Shown here one piece after another: positions 1 to 8,804 of a stretch of 64,000 nt of DNA. The notes beneath the pieces are model-generated. The model saw only the letters and a list, made by a program, of their open reading frames with translations, was not told the DNA's origin and ran no database searches. The stretch's first letter is position 1. Each line of letters opens with the position of its first letter. Where the stretch lies: positions 62,001 to 126,000 of the forward strand of contig NZ_OZ026451.1 in the NCBI RefSeq assembly GCF_964019545.1. Reading direction: 5' to 3'. The stretch comes from Rickettsiella endosymbiont of Xylota segnis (GTDB taxonomy: Bacteria > Pseudomonadota > Gammaproteobacteria > Diplorickettsiales > Diplorickettsiaceae). A program made the position numbers and the translations under genes.

Positions 1-201
1 AATATTATGATTATCTAATAAAATTTTACCTTGCGCACTTTCAATTAAACCCACAATCAAATAAAAGCTTGTGGTTTTTCCAGCGCCATTAGGGCCTAAC
101 AAACCTACTACTTCTCCGGTTTCTAGTTCTAAAGAAACATTTTTGACAACAACGCGAGAATGGTAGCGTTTAGCCAAATTGATAGCTTGTAATTTACTCA
201 T
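1..201 (-). CDS. lptB: LptB, LPS export ABC transporter ATPase (N-terminal part only)
   Basis: Only the first 67 codons lie in the window; the gene continues past position 1. The translation begins MSKLQAINLAKRYHSR and carries a Walker A motif GPNGAGKT at residues 36-43. LptB is the cytoplasmic ATPase that powers LPS extraction by LptFG and transfer to LptC/LptA. The start ATG overlaps the lptA stop in an ATGA, the usual lptA-lptB coupling, which supports both the identity and the start. Signature and Walker B motifs are outside the window. Confidence 0.93.
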   Translation of the reverse strand, partial: MSKLQAINLAKRYHSRVVVKNVSLELETGEVVGLLGPNGAGKTTSFYLIVGLIESAQGKILLDNHNI

Positions 202-755
202 GAGCGAACAGGTTGCAATGGTGCTATTAGTATTTGAGTATGCCCTTCTTTTGAGATAGGGGAACCAACGGTTTTCTTTTTAAAATCATAGTTAATTTGG
301 GGCCCTTTGACATGATTTTGTCCTTGCACAATCTCAGCATTACCCACAGCTTCTAACCAATCTTTCTGTGGATAATAATAGATCGTATTTCCAGTAGCAA
401 TTAACTTGGGTCGATTAGGAAATATAAGTGCCCGATAGCGAGCTGGATTTCCAATAGCGATTACTTTGGTGACTTGACCATTCTGGTCAGAATAACTGGT
501 GGCATATTCTGCTGTGAGAACTCCGTTCCCTTGAGTCAGCTTAATATGTCCCTGATAGATGCCTAATTTTGTTTCATTATTATATGACAAGGTATCAGAT
601 TCAAAATAGATAGTTTGTGCTAGATCTTCTGGATTAGCATGTACAGGGATAGAAAGAGTACTAATTATTGATGTGGCTAGGAATAATAAATAGCTTTTAT
701 TTATTTTAGATGGCTTTTTTTTCAAATGTTCTTGAACCAACATCTTAAACCTCAT
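198..755 (-). CDS. lptA: LptA, periplasmic LPS transport protein
   Basis: 185 residues. LptA forms the periplasmic beta-jellyroll bridge that carries LPS from LptC to LptD. After a basic N-terminus there is a hydrophobic stretch (about residues 21-38) ending in VHA, a signal-peptide cleavage site near residue 40. The OstA-like core follows (YFESDTLSYNNET, YQGHIKLTQGNGVLTAEYA). The first ATG overlaps the lptC stop (ATGA), so I keep it; MLVQ at codon 5 is an alternative. The gene is translationally coupled on both sides. Assignment rests on the OstA-type sequence plus position between lptC and lptB. Confidence 0.9.
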   Translation of the reverse strand: MRFKMLVQEHLKKKPSKINKSYLLFLATSIISTLSIPVHANPEDLAQTIYFESDTLSYNNETKLGIYQGHIKLTQGNGVLTAEYATSYSDQNGQVTKVIAIGNPARYRALIFPNRPKLIATGNTIYYYPQKDWLEAVGNAEIVQGQNHVKGPQINYDFKKKTVGSPISKEGHTQILIAPLQPVRS

Positions 756-1324
756 TTACTTTTTGCAGGTTTGAGTTGCCCCTTTACTTGAGATAACAGT
801 CGAATCGTTTTCGTATTAAAATTAGCGTGTAATCCTACAGCGTGTATCTCTTGATTTATCTGCGTTATTACGACTGGGGCGGACGTGTCAGCCGTTTTTT
901 CTTTTAGATGAATATCTAAAGTGGATGTCGTTAGGGTAGAGACAGTTTTATTGGCTGGTCCTTGTTTTTGTTCAAGTTTGACATTATCCCAAAGCTGTAG
1001 AAGATCTTTACCTTCTTTCAGTTTGCCATAACGAGATGAAAGTTGCCATGACTCTTTATTTTTTAAAAATAAAGTGAAAATAGGTGTGGTGAGAGAAATA
1101 ATTCCGTATAAGGGATAATGGATTGATAAAGGTGTTTTTAATTGATCATAAAGGTTCCCTGATTTATCAATATGGTAGACTATGACTTTTGTTGCATAGG
1201 CGTCAGGTTGGTTTCCAGTAATAGCCGAGTTAACAGGTCTAGTTAGCTGTAACCATGTATACCATGTGCCTAATAAAATTAAAAAAATAAGAATAAGATT
1301 AATGAATAGCGTTTTAGAAAACAT
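752..1324 (-). CDS. lptC: LptC, inner-membrane LPS transport protein
   Basis: 190 residues. LptC is a bitopic inner-membrane protein that receives LPS from LptBFG and hands it to LptA. One transmembrane helix lies at about residues 6-23 (LFINLILIFLILLGTWYTW), followed by a periplasmic domain. This family is weakly conserved, so the call leans on the single anchor, the length and the position immediately before lptA (4-bp overlap). In many gammaproteobacteria kdsC lies between kdsD and lptC; here only 171 non-coding bases separate them. Confidence 0.85.
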   Translation of the reverse strand: MFSKTLFINLILIFLILLGTWYTWLQLTRPVNSAITGNQPDAYATKVIVYHIDKSGNLYDQLKTPLSIHYPLYGIISLTTPIFTLFLKNKESWQLSSRYGKLKEGKDLLQLWDNVKLEQKQGPANKTVSTLTTSTLDIHLKEKTADTSAPVVITQINQEIHAVGLHANFNTKTIRLLSQVKGQLKPAKSK

Positions 1325-1495
1325 ACTATTATATGCGCTAGTTTAAATGGTTTAATTTAAGTGTTTTTAATCATTATGAGCATCTGATCACGGCAACCCA
1401 GCGAAAAGCTTAATTTTCCTGATGCCACCCCTCACTAACGTTTCGGTTTGGTCATGACGGCTCATTAATTTTTTTGTTCTGTGCTAAGAAATATT

Positions 1496-2467
1496 TTAAG
1501 TAATTCTCTGGCTCAGAATATCATGAATATGCACAACGCCGAGAGGTTTTTTATCTTCATTTACAATAATTAAAGTAGTTATCTTGCTAGCTTCCATTAT
1601 TCGCAAAGCTTCAGCAGCTAACTTATCTTTACTTATTGTTTTACAATTAGAGGTCATTACTTGATCGACCAGAGTGCTCTGAAGATTTAATCCTTGATCT
1701 ATTGCTCGCCTAAGATCGCCATCAGTAAAAATACCTAAGAGACGTTGATTTTTGTCAGTAACTATGGCCATTCCCAGTCTTTTCTGTGAAACTTCAAATA
1801 GAGTCTGAACTAAAGGAGTTCCAGATTTTACGTTTGGGATAGCTGTTCCGGTGTGCATTATATCAGCTACTTTTAATAATAAACGCCGACCCAGTTGCCC
1901 TTTTGGATGAACCTTAGCAAAATCATCACTACTAAAACCACGTATTTCAAGCAGTGATATTGCGATGGCATCACCCAAAACTAACGCTGCTGTACTGCTA
2001 GAGGTTGGAGCTAAGCCTAAAGGGCAGGCTTCTTGCTCTATAGGGATATGGATAGTGACGGTTGCTTGTTGCGCTAAAGTAGATTGAACATTCCCAGTTA
2101 TAAGTATAAAAGGGATATTGAGTAGTTTGAGTGTAGGAAGAATAGTAATGAGCTCGTCCGTTTCTCCTGAATGTGATATAGCAACGACCACATCTTTGGA
2201 ATTGATCATGCCAAGATCACCATGATTCGCCTCAGCTGCATGAATAAAAAAGGCGGGACTCCCTGTGCTGGCTAAAGTAGCTGCGATTTTATTACCAATA
2301 TGACCTGATTTACCTATCCCAATGACAACGATATGGCCTTGGCAATTTAAAAGGAATTCACACGCTTGTTCAAAATTTGAGTCAATTTGGTTTAATAAAC
2401 TCAAAATGGTTTTTCCTTCTGTTTCAATTACTTTTCGAGCAGACTCGGAAAATTTTTTAGTATGCAT
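1496..2467 (-). CDS. kdsD: Arabinose-5-phosphate isomerase (Kdo biosynthesis)
   Basis: 323 residues, normal length. KdsD converts ribulose 5-phosphate to arabinose 5-phosphate, the first step towards Kdo in the LPS inner core. A SIS sugar-isomerase domain fills about residues 35-200 (GIGKSGHIGNKIAATLASTGSPA, AEANHGDLGM, ISHSGETDE). Two CBS domains occupy about residues 205-323 (MHTGTAIPNV, IFTDGDLRR, VMTSNC, VVHIHDILS). It heads the minus-strand kdsD-lptC-lptA-lptB group. The second Kdo gene usually found here, kdsC, is absent from this position. Confidence 0.95.
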   Translation of the reverse strand: MHTKKFSESARKVIETEGKTILSLLNQIDSNFEQACEFLLNCQGHIVVIGIGKSGHIGNKIAATLASTGSPAFFIHAAEANHGDLGMINSKDVVVAISHSGETDELITILPTLKLLNIPFILITGNVQSTLAQQATVTIHIPIEQEACPLGLAPTSSSTAALVLGDAIAISLLEIRGFSSDDFAKVHPKGQLGRRLLLKVADIMHTGTAIPNVKSGTPLVQTLFEVSQKRLGMAIVTDKNQRLLGIFTDGDLRRAIDQGLNLQSTLVDQVMTSNCKTISKDKLAAEALRIMEASKITTLIIVNEDKKPLGVVHIHDILSQRIT

Positions 2468-2684
2468 CAGTTTTAACCATAGAGAAAATTAGAATAGACC
2501 ACTTGCGTAGGCATGATAGACATGATTTCATCGTTAAACGCTAATCTACTGCCTTAATTTATTCATGTAAACTCCGTCCTCGATTTATCGTTTGCCTTGA
2601 ACTCAAGTCCATCACTGAATTATACAAGTTGCCTAATAAATTAAATTACCATTTAAATTTTGCTTGATGTTATATTTTATTGAA

Positions 2685-3998
2685 TTAATTCGGATTCTCT
2701 AAGCTTAGCATCCCTGTATTGTTCGCATAAGCAAAGAGCTCTGCATAACGACCCCAATCAATCACGGTACGCAGAACACGTTCAGCTTCTTTTTCGCTCA
2801 AATAATCTTCTAATTCATTCAAGAAACGTTCTCTAGACGCACGTTGACCGGTTGTGCGTCTTTCTTCTAGAACTTGCCGTATATGCTTTGCCAAGGGCAC
2901 ATAACGTAATAAATGAGCAGCAAAGATTTTTTTCCGCTCTAAGATATCGGCATTTGCAAATAATTTTCCAGCTTCGGTTAGGATTAATTCTCCATTATTG
3001 ACATGAGCAAAACCTAAAATATCTAATACTTCGGTTAATGGAAATAAATCATCGACATCTAAATGGAGTGATTCAGTAAGCTCAGGTAAACTAATATGTC
3101 CTTGGTATTCAGATTGATCTAAAGTTTCAAGTAAACCCGTTAATTCGGAAATATCAGCATCTGGAAGACGATAACCTATATCGGTGATGCGAGGTAACTG
3201 CTCTTTAAGTAACAATTTTTTACGTTCATCCATTTGACGAGTAATTAAGGAATATATTTGATCGACATATTTTCGAAATTCAGGATTTTGTTCATTTCGT
3301 GGATAAGGTAAATCAATGATCAATTCTGCGCGTATACTGCCAGGATCGCTATCAAATACGATGACACGATTTGCGAGCAAAACAGCTTCTTCAATATTGT
3401 GTGTTACAAATAAAATTCCCCGAGTCCCTGTTTGTTTTGCTTCCCATAAATCAAGCAGATCGCTTTTAAGATTATCAGCCGTGAGTACATCCAAGGCTGA
3501 AAAAGGTTCATCCATTAATAAAACATCTGGATTAATGACGAGCGCACGTGCAAAACCTACACGTTGGCGCATTCCACCGGATAATTCTTTTGGATAAGCA
3601 GATTCGAATCCATCGAGGCCGATAATATCGATAGCTTTTAAAGCTCGAGTTCTGCGTTCATCTCGAGGGACTCGCAAAGCTTCAAGACCTAATTCAACAT
3701 TTTCTAAAACGGTTAACCAGGGTAAGAGAGCAAAGTTTTGGAAAACCATCGCCATGCCTTGTACAGGTCCATTTACAACTTTTTCTCGATAAGTTACTGT
3801 ACCACTGCTCGGCTCAGAGAGACCAGAAATGATACGTAATAGTGTAGATTTTCCTGAGCCTGATTTACCTAGTAGTGCAACAATCTCATCTTCATAAAGT
3901 TGGAAATTAACTTTATCTAGTACTAATAATTCTTGTTGTTCAGCTTTTTTAAAGGATTTACTGATATCTTTTACAGTAAAAATGGGTTTCTTATTCAT
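2685..3998 (-). CDS. NitT/TauT-type ABC transporter ATPase with C-terminal AAA-associated domain
   Basis: 437 residues. The first 250 or so are an ABC ATPase of the nitrate/sulfonate/bicarbonate type: Walker A GKSGSGKST (44-52), signature LSGGMRQRVGFARAL, Walker B VLLMDEPFSALD, and a switch His in FVTHNIEEA. The remaining 180 residues (ITDIGYRLPDADISELTGLLETL onward) match the AAA-associated C-terminal domain known from this subfamily. The downstream partner starts 11 bp away and is a double permease. No substrate-binding protein is adjacent, so the substrate cannot be assigned; related systems are annotated for nitrate, sulfonate or bicarbonate by homology only. Confidence 0.85.
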   Translation of the reverse strand: MNKKPIFTVKDISKSFKKAEQQELLVLDKVNFQLYEDEIVALLGKSGSGKSTLLRIISGLSEPSSGTVTYREKVVNGPVQGMAMVFQNFALLPWLTVLENVELGLEALRVPRDERRTRALKAIDIIGLDGFESAYPKELSGGMRQRVGFARALVINPDVLLMDEPFSALDVLTADNLKSDLLDLWEAKQTGTRGILFVTHNIEEAVLLANRVIVFDSDPGSIRAELIIDLPYPRNEQNPEFRKYVDQIYSLITRQMDERKKLLLKEQLPRITDIGYRLPDADISELTGLLETLDQSEYQGHISLPELTESLHLDVDDLFPLTEVLDILGFAHVNNGELILTEAGKLFANADILERKKIFAAHLLRYVPLAKHIRQVLEERRTTGQRASRERFLNELEDYLSEKEAERVLRTVIDWGRYAELFAYANNTGMLSLENPN

Positions 3999-4009
3999 GT
4001 TATTCCCTC

Positions 4010-5746
4010 CTAGTCCAATCGATAACGTGACTGAGCTAAATTATATAATGGACGCCAAACTAAATGATTCATAACTAAAACAAATACACTCATCATTGCC
4101 ATTCCGAGCGCCACTCTTGGAAAATCACCCGCATCAGTTGATTTTGCAATATAAGCGCCTAGTCCTGTTGCAGTAAGTGTAGTAGAGCCCCAACTGATTA
4201 CTTCGGTTAAGATAGTCATATTCCAACCTCCGCCAATTGCGGTGATGGTACCTGTTATCCAATGAGGAAAAATTCCAGGTAAAACTAAACGATGCCACCA
4301 TTGCCAACCTTTGACACCAAAGTTGCTGGTTGCTTCTTTTAAATCTTCTGGTAGGGCGGCTGTGCCAGCGATAATATTAAATAAAATGTACCATTGTGTG
4401 CCTAGCAACAATAATGGTGTGGACCATATCTCGATATTTAAGTGGTATCTTAAGATTAAAATAACTGCAACAGGGAATAAGACGTTTGCTGGAAATGCCG
4501 CTAAAAATTGTGCAATAGGTTGTACCCATTCCGCAATACGACGATTTAATCCTATGAAAACTCCAATAGGGATCCAAATGATACTGGCTATTAAAATAAT
4601 GGTAATGATTCTTAATGAAGTTACACAACCTAAAAATAGTACATGAATTATTTCATGTGATGAAAGATGCTTGAAAATAAAGTGTAATAATAGCCAAAGT
4701 GATATAGACACCATAAGTGTAATACAGCTATACCAAATAATTTCGATCGATTTATTGGGGCTAGCTTTTTTGAATATAACTTTCTTTTTTATATCCTTTG
4801 AAAAAGAAATATTGACGATGGCATCACCTAATTTCCCAAAAAAACGACCTAAGTATTTTAATATATAGGTTTGTTGTAAGAGTATATTAATCCATGAACG
4901 AGATACATATTCTTGACTAACTTGCTCAAATGTAAATTTTTTTGACCAATTTAATAAAGGTCTGAAAAGGAGTTGGTCATAAAGCAAAATGACAATGAGC
5001 ATAGTCAAGATAGTGTAAATCACACCTGAAATGCTGGCTTGACTGATAGCAAGTCCTAGATAAGAACCAACGCCAGGTAATACGATTGTTTGATTATTGA
5101 CAGAAATACTTTCCGATGCAATTAGGAATATCCAGCTGCCTGACATAGACATCATCATATTCCATAATAACCCAGGCATACTAAAAGGAACGTCAAGACG
5201 CCAAAAACGTTGCCAGGCAGATAAATGAAACATATCAGCGGCTTCTTTCAATTCAGTAGGTACTGCGCGCAGGCTTTGATAGAAGCTGAGTGTGATATTC
5301 CAAACCTGAGCAGTAAAAACTGCAAAAATTGCCGCAGCTTCAGGACCAAGCCTACTTCCATGAAATAAAGCGATAAATCCTACTATGGTAATAGATAACA
5401 GACCAATAACAGGGACAGACTGTAAGATATCAATGCAAGGAATGATAATGCTAGCCGCGCGTTTATTTTTAGCGGCTAGAGTTCCCACAGTAAAGGTGAA
5501 TAATAAAGAAAATGCCATGGCCGTAAATAAACGTAAAATGGTAAACAAGGCATATTTAGGTAGCTGATGAGGATCTAAGGATAGAGCTAAGGTTTGACCG
5601 ACTTGATAGGGAGCTGACATTTGTTTGCCTGCCCAAACAAATGCAGCAAGCATCCCTAACACAAAAATAAAGGCAATTAAATCCCAACCATTTGGAAGGA
5701 TTTTAAAAGAATTTCTAAAAGAAAATCGATTGTAGAAAGTTGACAC
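4010..5746 (-). CDS. Fused double ABC permease, NitT/TauT-like
   Basis: Two BPD_transp_1 permease units lie in one chain. Each has an EAA-type cytoplasmic loop (ELKEAADMFHLSAWQRFWRLD and DLKEATSNFGVKGWQWWHRLV) and several membrane helices. It is the membrane partner of the ATPase ending 11 bp away. The frame is open back to a TTG at 5860, but 5747-5860 is made of repeat remnants and has no ATG. I therefore prefer the GTG at 5744-5746, just before the conserved STFYNRFSFRN. The Shine-Dalgarno match is poor for every candidate. The natural 5' end may have been lost, so the function of the current start is unproven. Confidence 0.75.
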   Translation of the reverse strand: MSTFYNRFSFRNSFKILPNGWDLIAFIFVLGMLAAFVWAGKQMSAPYQVGQTLALSLDPHQLPKYALFTILRLFTAMAFSLLFTFTVGTLAAKNKRAASIIIPCIDILQSVPVIGLLSITIVGFIALFHGSRLGPEAAAIFAVFTAQVWNITLSFYQSLRAVPTELKEAADMFHLSAWQRFWRLDVPFSMPGLLWNMMMSMSGSWIFLIASESISVNNQTIVLPGVGSYLGLAISQASISGVIYTILTMLIVILLYDQLLFRPLLNWSKKFTFEQVSQEYVSRSWINILLQQTYILKYLGRFFGKLGDAIVNISFSKDIKKKVIFKKASPNKSIEIIWYSCITLMVSISLWLLLHFIFKHLSSHEIIHVLFLGCVTSLRIITIILIASIIWIPIGVFIGLNRRIAEWVQPIAQFLAAFPANVLFPVAVILILRYHLNIEIWSTPLLLLGTQWYILFNIIAGTAALPEDLKEATSNFGVKGWQWWHRLVLPGIFPHWITGTITAIGGGWNMTILTEVISWGSTTLTATGLGAYIAKSTDAGDFPRVALGMAMMSVFVLVMNHLVWRPLYNLAQSRYRLD

Positions 5747-5900
5747 GGACCACCCCCACTGAGTTTGGGGGAGGTAGATATTTGACCCCACTAGCTTATA
5801 CTCTTCGCATTGGAATTTTTGTTGCGTTACAGCTAACAAATTACATAGTGAATAAGTCAAACTAGGGGAGGCATATATTTACCCCCTGAAATTTAACGGG
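5741..5900. mobile_element. Degenerate insertion-sequence-like ends
   Basis: Two related motifs sit 98 bp apart in direct orientation: 5767-5789 (GGGGGAGG, then ATATTTGACCCC) and 5865-5886 (GGGGAGGC, then ATATTTACCCC). The first is preceded by an inverted C5/G5 hairpin (5752-5771). G-runs, ATATTT and C-runs of this kind are reminiscent of IS21-family terminal repeats, but no transposase is present and I cannot confirm the family. The block replaces the expected 5' end of the ABC permease gene. Confidence 0.45.
5797..5840 (+). repeat. Dispersed TATACTC repeat, copy E (fragment)
   Basis: It begins TATACTCTTCGCATTGGAA and follows the first 30 or so bases of the dispersed repeat seen complete at 35987-36110, then diverges. 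It lies inside the insertion-like debris upstream of the ABC permease. Read on the minus strand it contributes the non-conserved residues before STFYNRF. Confidence 0.6.
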
Positions 5901-5945
5901 AGCCTAGTTATATTTTTTTATTTTGTCAATAGCTAATTTAAACAT

Positions 5946-7964
5946 TTAACTTTTACAGACTGAACGATAGATCCATCCTAAAATACCGAGTGTTGATAAC
6001 ACGCCAAATAGGCTAGCTAGCAAAGTGAGATGTTCGGGCATAAGACGTAATACATCTGTAGATTGTGCTAAAGTAAAAGGAATTGCTAACACCACGCCCA
6101 TTAGGCAAGCTCCAGCGACTAAGCCACAGGCCAAAGTGAGCCCGCGTTGCCTGGCGGTATTATCGGCTGATTTTTCTGTTTGAATGGGATGTTGTTTAAT
6201 CAATGTTCTTTCTACGAAATAGGAAGCGAGCCCACCCAAAATTAATCCAGATGAGGTATCCAAAGGAAGATAAATACCTATACCGACCGCCAATACAGGT
6301 AAGCGCATACCGCGTTTTTGCAATATTCGGTCAATGAAAATACAAAAAATAGCTACGACGAAACCAATGCTAATTAAATTCCAGGGTAAGTTATGTTTAA
6401 ATGCGCCGGCAACTAAACTTGCCATAAGAGTAGCTTGAGGGGCAGATAACATTTGGGCAGGATCCATATGCCGTCCTGGGGGGGAAATACCCCCAATTCC
6501 GTAAGCATTAAATAATAGTTCTAATGTGGGTGCTAAAATTAAAGCAGAAACTACGACACCTAAAATTAATATAACCTGTTGTTTCCAAGGAGTTGCCCCT
6601 ACAATTTGGCCAGCTTTTAGATCTTGAATGGTATCGTTGGTAATGGCGCAACTACTACTTACTAATGTTCCTATAATGATTGCTAAACCTTCCCCTTCAA
6701 GTAAATGCTTAGTATCGTGAGTAAAGCCAGGAGCCCAACTAAAAATAGCAAGTAATGTTAGAGATGCGAACAATAGTACAGAAAGAGAAACACCTGAAAT
6801 GGGACTTTGGCTACTTCCTATAAGCCCTGCAAAATAGCCACATAGTGAGGAAAAAAAGAAGCCAGTGATTAAAATAAAAACAATACCGATAAGTAGAGTT
6901 ATTATTTGGATACTACTGGTTAGTCCCAATGCAGGATGATTTATAAAGCTAAATAAAATATATCCTAATGGTAATATTAAAATACCTAATAAAGCTAAAG
7001 TATAGTGAATAGGTATATCACGTTCATGCTTAGGTAAGGAAGTATACCCGCTTTCTTTAATGGTTCTTAATGAGACAAAAGATGAATGTACTCCTCTAAT
7101 AATAGGTTTAACGAGCAGAACCATCGTCCATAAGCCCCCTACTAACATCGTGCCTACACCAATTGGACGTATACTGGATTGCCAAATGCTATTGGCTAAG
7201 CTGTTAGCAGATTGACTAGTAGCCATTGCCAGAGGGTGTAAGTAACTAAAAATAGGAATTCCAATTATCCATCCGATTGCCACACCGAGTAATGTACTCA
7301 GCGCTACACCAATGCCGACTATATATCCAGCTGCCAATAATGCAGGTTCAAAACCAAACGTAAATCCAAAAATAAATTTGTTATCTGCTCTAAACCATAC
7401 TGGAAAATTATCCGCTATGATTTGGAAACCCGATTGAAAAAGCGCCACAAAAGCACCTAAAAGTCCGCCTTGGATTAATTCTTTAAAATTTCCTTTAGCA
7501 TCTTGACTAATTTTTAAAATTTGACCTATCGCAGTACCTTCTGGGAAACGCAATGTAGGATCCGCTAATAAAACTCGGCGTAAAGGAATAGAAAATAAGA
7601 CCCCTAATATTCCACCCGTTAGGGAAATTGTTACAGTTTGCCAATAATCAAAATGTTGCCAATAGTGAAGAATTATTAAGGCAGGGAGAATGAACGCGGT
7701 CCCTGCGGTCAATGCTTCTCCAGCCGATGCACCTGTTTGGACAATGTTACTTTCAAGTATCGAAGAATTTTTAAAAAAACGCAGGATACCCATAGAAAGA
7801 ATAGCCGCCGGAATAGATGCAGAAATAGTTAAGCCGACTTTTAGTCCTAGATAAGCATTTGCAGCAGCTAAAATGACAGCAAGCAAAATGGCTAATAGGA
7901 TGGCACGAAAACTTATTTCAGATGGTTGTGATGACATGAAATCCGAATTTTTTTTAGTAATCAT
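5946..7964 (-). CDS. OPT-family oligopeptide/metal-chelate transporter
   Basis: About 672 residues with roughly 15 hydrophobic segments, a polytopic inner-membrane transporter. The opening AILLAVILAAANAYLGLKVGLTISASIPAAILSMGI, with FPEGTAIGQ and VQTGASAGEALTAG further in, is typical of the OPT (oligopeptide transporter / yellow-stripe-like) family. Prokaryotic members are thought to import peptides or metal-ligand complexes; the substrate here is unknown. The frame extends to a GTG at 7976, but I choose the ATG at 7964; ATG at 7937 is also possible because no clear ribosome site marks either. It is a single gene with 89 bp to engB upstream. Confidence 0.85.
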   Translation of the reverse strand: MITKKNSDFMSSQPSEISFRAILLAILLAVILAAANAYLGLKVGLTISASIPAAILSMGILRFFKNSSILESNIVQTGASAGEALTAGTAFILPALIILHYWQHFDYWQTVTISLTGGILGVLFSIPLRRVLLADPTLRFPEGTAIGQILKISQDAKGNFKELIQGGLLGAFVALFQSGFQIIADNFPVWFRADNKFIFGFTFGFEPALLAAGYIVGIGVALSTLLGVAIGWIIGIPIFSYLHPLAMATSQSANSLANSIWQSSIRPIGVGTMLVGGLWTMVLLVKPIIRGVHSSFVSLRTIKESGYTSLPKHERDIPIHYTLALLGILILPLGYILFSFINHPALGLTSSIQIITLLIGIVFILITGFFFSSLCGYFAGLIGSSQSPISGVSLSVLLFASLTLLAIFSWAPGFTHDTKHLLEGEGLAIIIGTLVSSSCAITNDTIQDLKAGQIVGATPWKQQVILILGVVVSALILAPTLELLFNAYGIGGISPPGRHMDPAQMLSAPQATLMASLVAGAFKHNLPWNLISIGFVVAIFCIFIDRILQKRGMRLPVLAVGIGIYLPLDTSSGLILGGLASYFVERTLIKQHPIQTEKSADNTARQRGLTLACGLVAGACLMGVVLAIPFTLAQSTDVLRLMPEHLTLLASLFGVLSTLGILGWIYRSVCKS

Positions 7965-8052
7965 TTTATTTATCACATTGTGATGTATAGGTCAAAAAAT
8001 TGATGTAAGAAAAAAGGAAGCTTTTGGGATAATTATTAAGAAAAATTCTGAT

Positions 8053-8655
8053 TTATTTTGGGTTCAGCCAAGTTAATATCCTACGACGGGCACTTTCAAT
8101 ACCTATGGATTTTGTCGCAGAAAAGGTTTGTATTTCATAGTGGCTATCAAGAATAGCCAATTGTTGGGTCGTTAATTTCAAGGTATTTGCGGCTTGATTA
8201 CGTGTTAGCTTATCGGCTTTAGTCAGAAGAATATATATTGGTATTTGATGATGAGACGCCCACGCTAACATAGTTTGATCCCGATCCTTAAGTGGATGAC
8301 GGATATCCATAGTGATAACAAGACCTTTTAAAGATTTTCTTATTTTTAGATAACTGGCTATGTTTTTCTCCCAATTAGCTTGTATATCTTTTGGGACGTT
8401 GGCAAAACCATAACCTGGAAGGTCGACTAAACGTAGATGTTCGTTGATTTGAAAAAAATTCAATAATTGAGTGCGCCCTGGAGTTTTACTGGTTTTGGCT
8501 AAACCTTTTTTTCCAGTAATTGAGTTAATTGCTGTAGATTTTCCAGAATTGGAACGACCAATAAATGCAACCTCTGCGCCTTGATCTTTAGGCAATTGGT
8601 CTAATTGAGCTACGCTTTTTAAGAAAATGGTAAGTGGAAAGACGTGGGAACTCAA
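8053..8655 (-). CDS. engB: EngB/YihA, ribosome-biogenesis GTPase
   Basis: 200 residues, the family norm. EngB is an essential small GTPase needed for late 50S assembly. G1 is GRSNSGKST (33-41), G2 region KTSKTPGRTQ, G3 DLPGYG, G4 LTKAD, and the terminal SATKSIGIE is the G5 area. It is divergent from cytochrome c4 with a 149-bp shared upstream region. The engB/cyc4 neighbourhood is common in gammaproteobacteria, which supports both calls. Confidence 0.95.
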   Translation of the reverse strand: MSSHVFPLTIFLKSVAQLDQLPKDQGAEVAFIGRSNSGKSTAINSITGKKGLAKTSKTPGRTQLLNFFQINEHLRLVDLPGYGFANVPKDIQANWEKNIASYLKIRKSLKGLVITMDIRHPLKDRDQTMLAWASHHQIPIYILLTKADKLTRNQAANTLKLTTQQLAILDSHYEIQTFSATKSIGIESARRRILTWLNPK

Positions 8656-8804
8656 GCTTATCTTCCGCTTAATTAAAAAAGAAAAATTCCCTGGCCTTTA
8701 TGTTATTTTTATAATTTGTCAAAGCCTGAGAAAACTATAAACTAAAAAATTGCGTTTAGCAATATTAATTATTTCCTGCAATTGCGTTAGAAAAAAATTT
8801 TCAT

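Noticed and set aside
1325-1495. kdsC remnant between lptC and kdsD
   Set aside because: One frame gives RGGIRKIKLF followed by a stop, faintly like a KdsC end, but it is too short to support.
2468-2684. A further repeat copy resembling 9431-9572
   Set aside because: The two share only short strings such as TGTAAAC; this is not above chance in AT-rich DNA.
4311-4646. 111-residue plus-strand frame opposite the ABC permease, and other frames antisense to genes in the window
   Set aside because: These are antisense shadows of strongly supported genes, with no homology or start signals.
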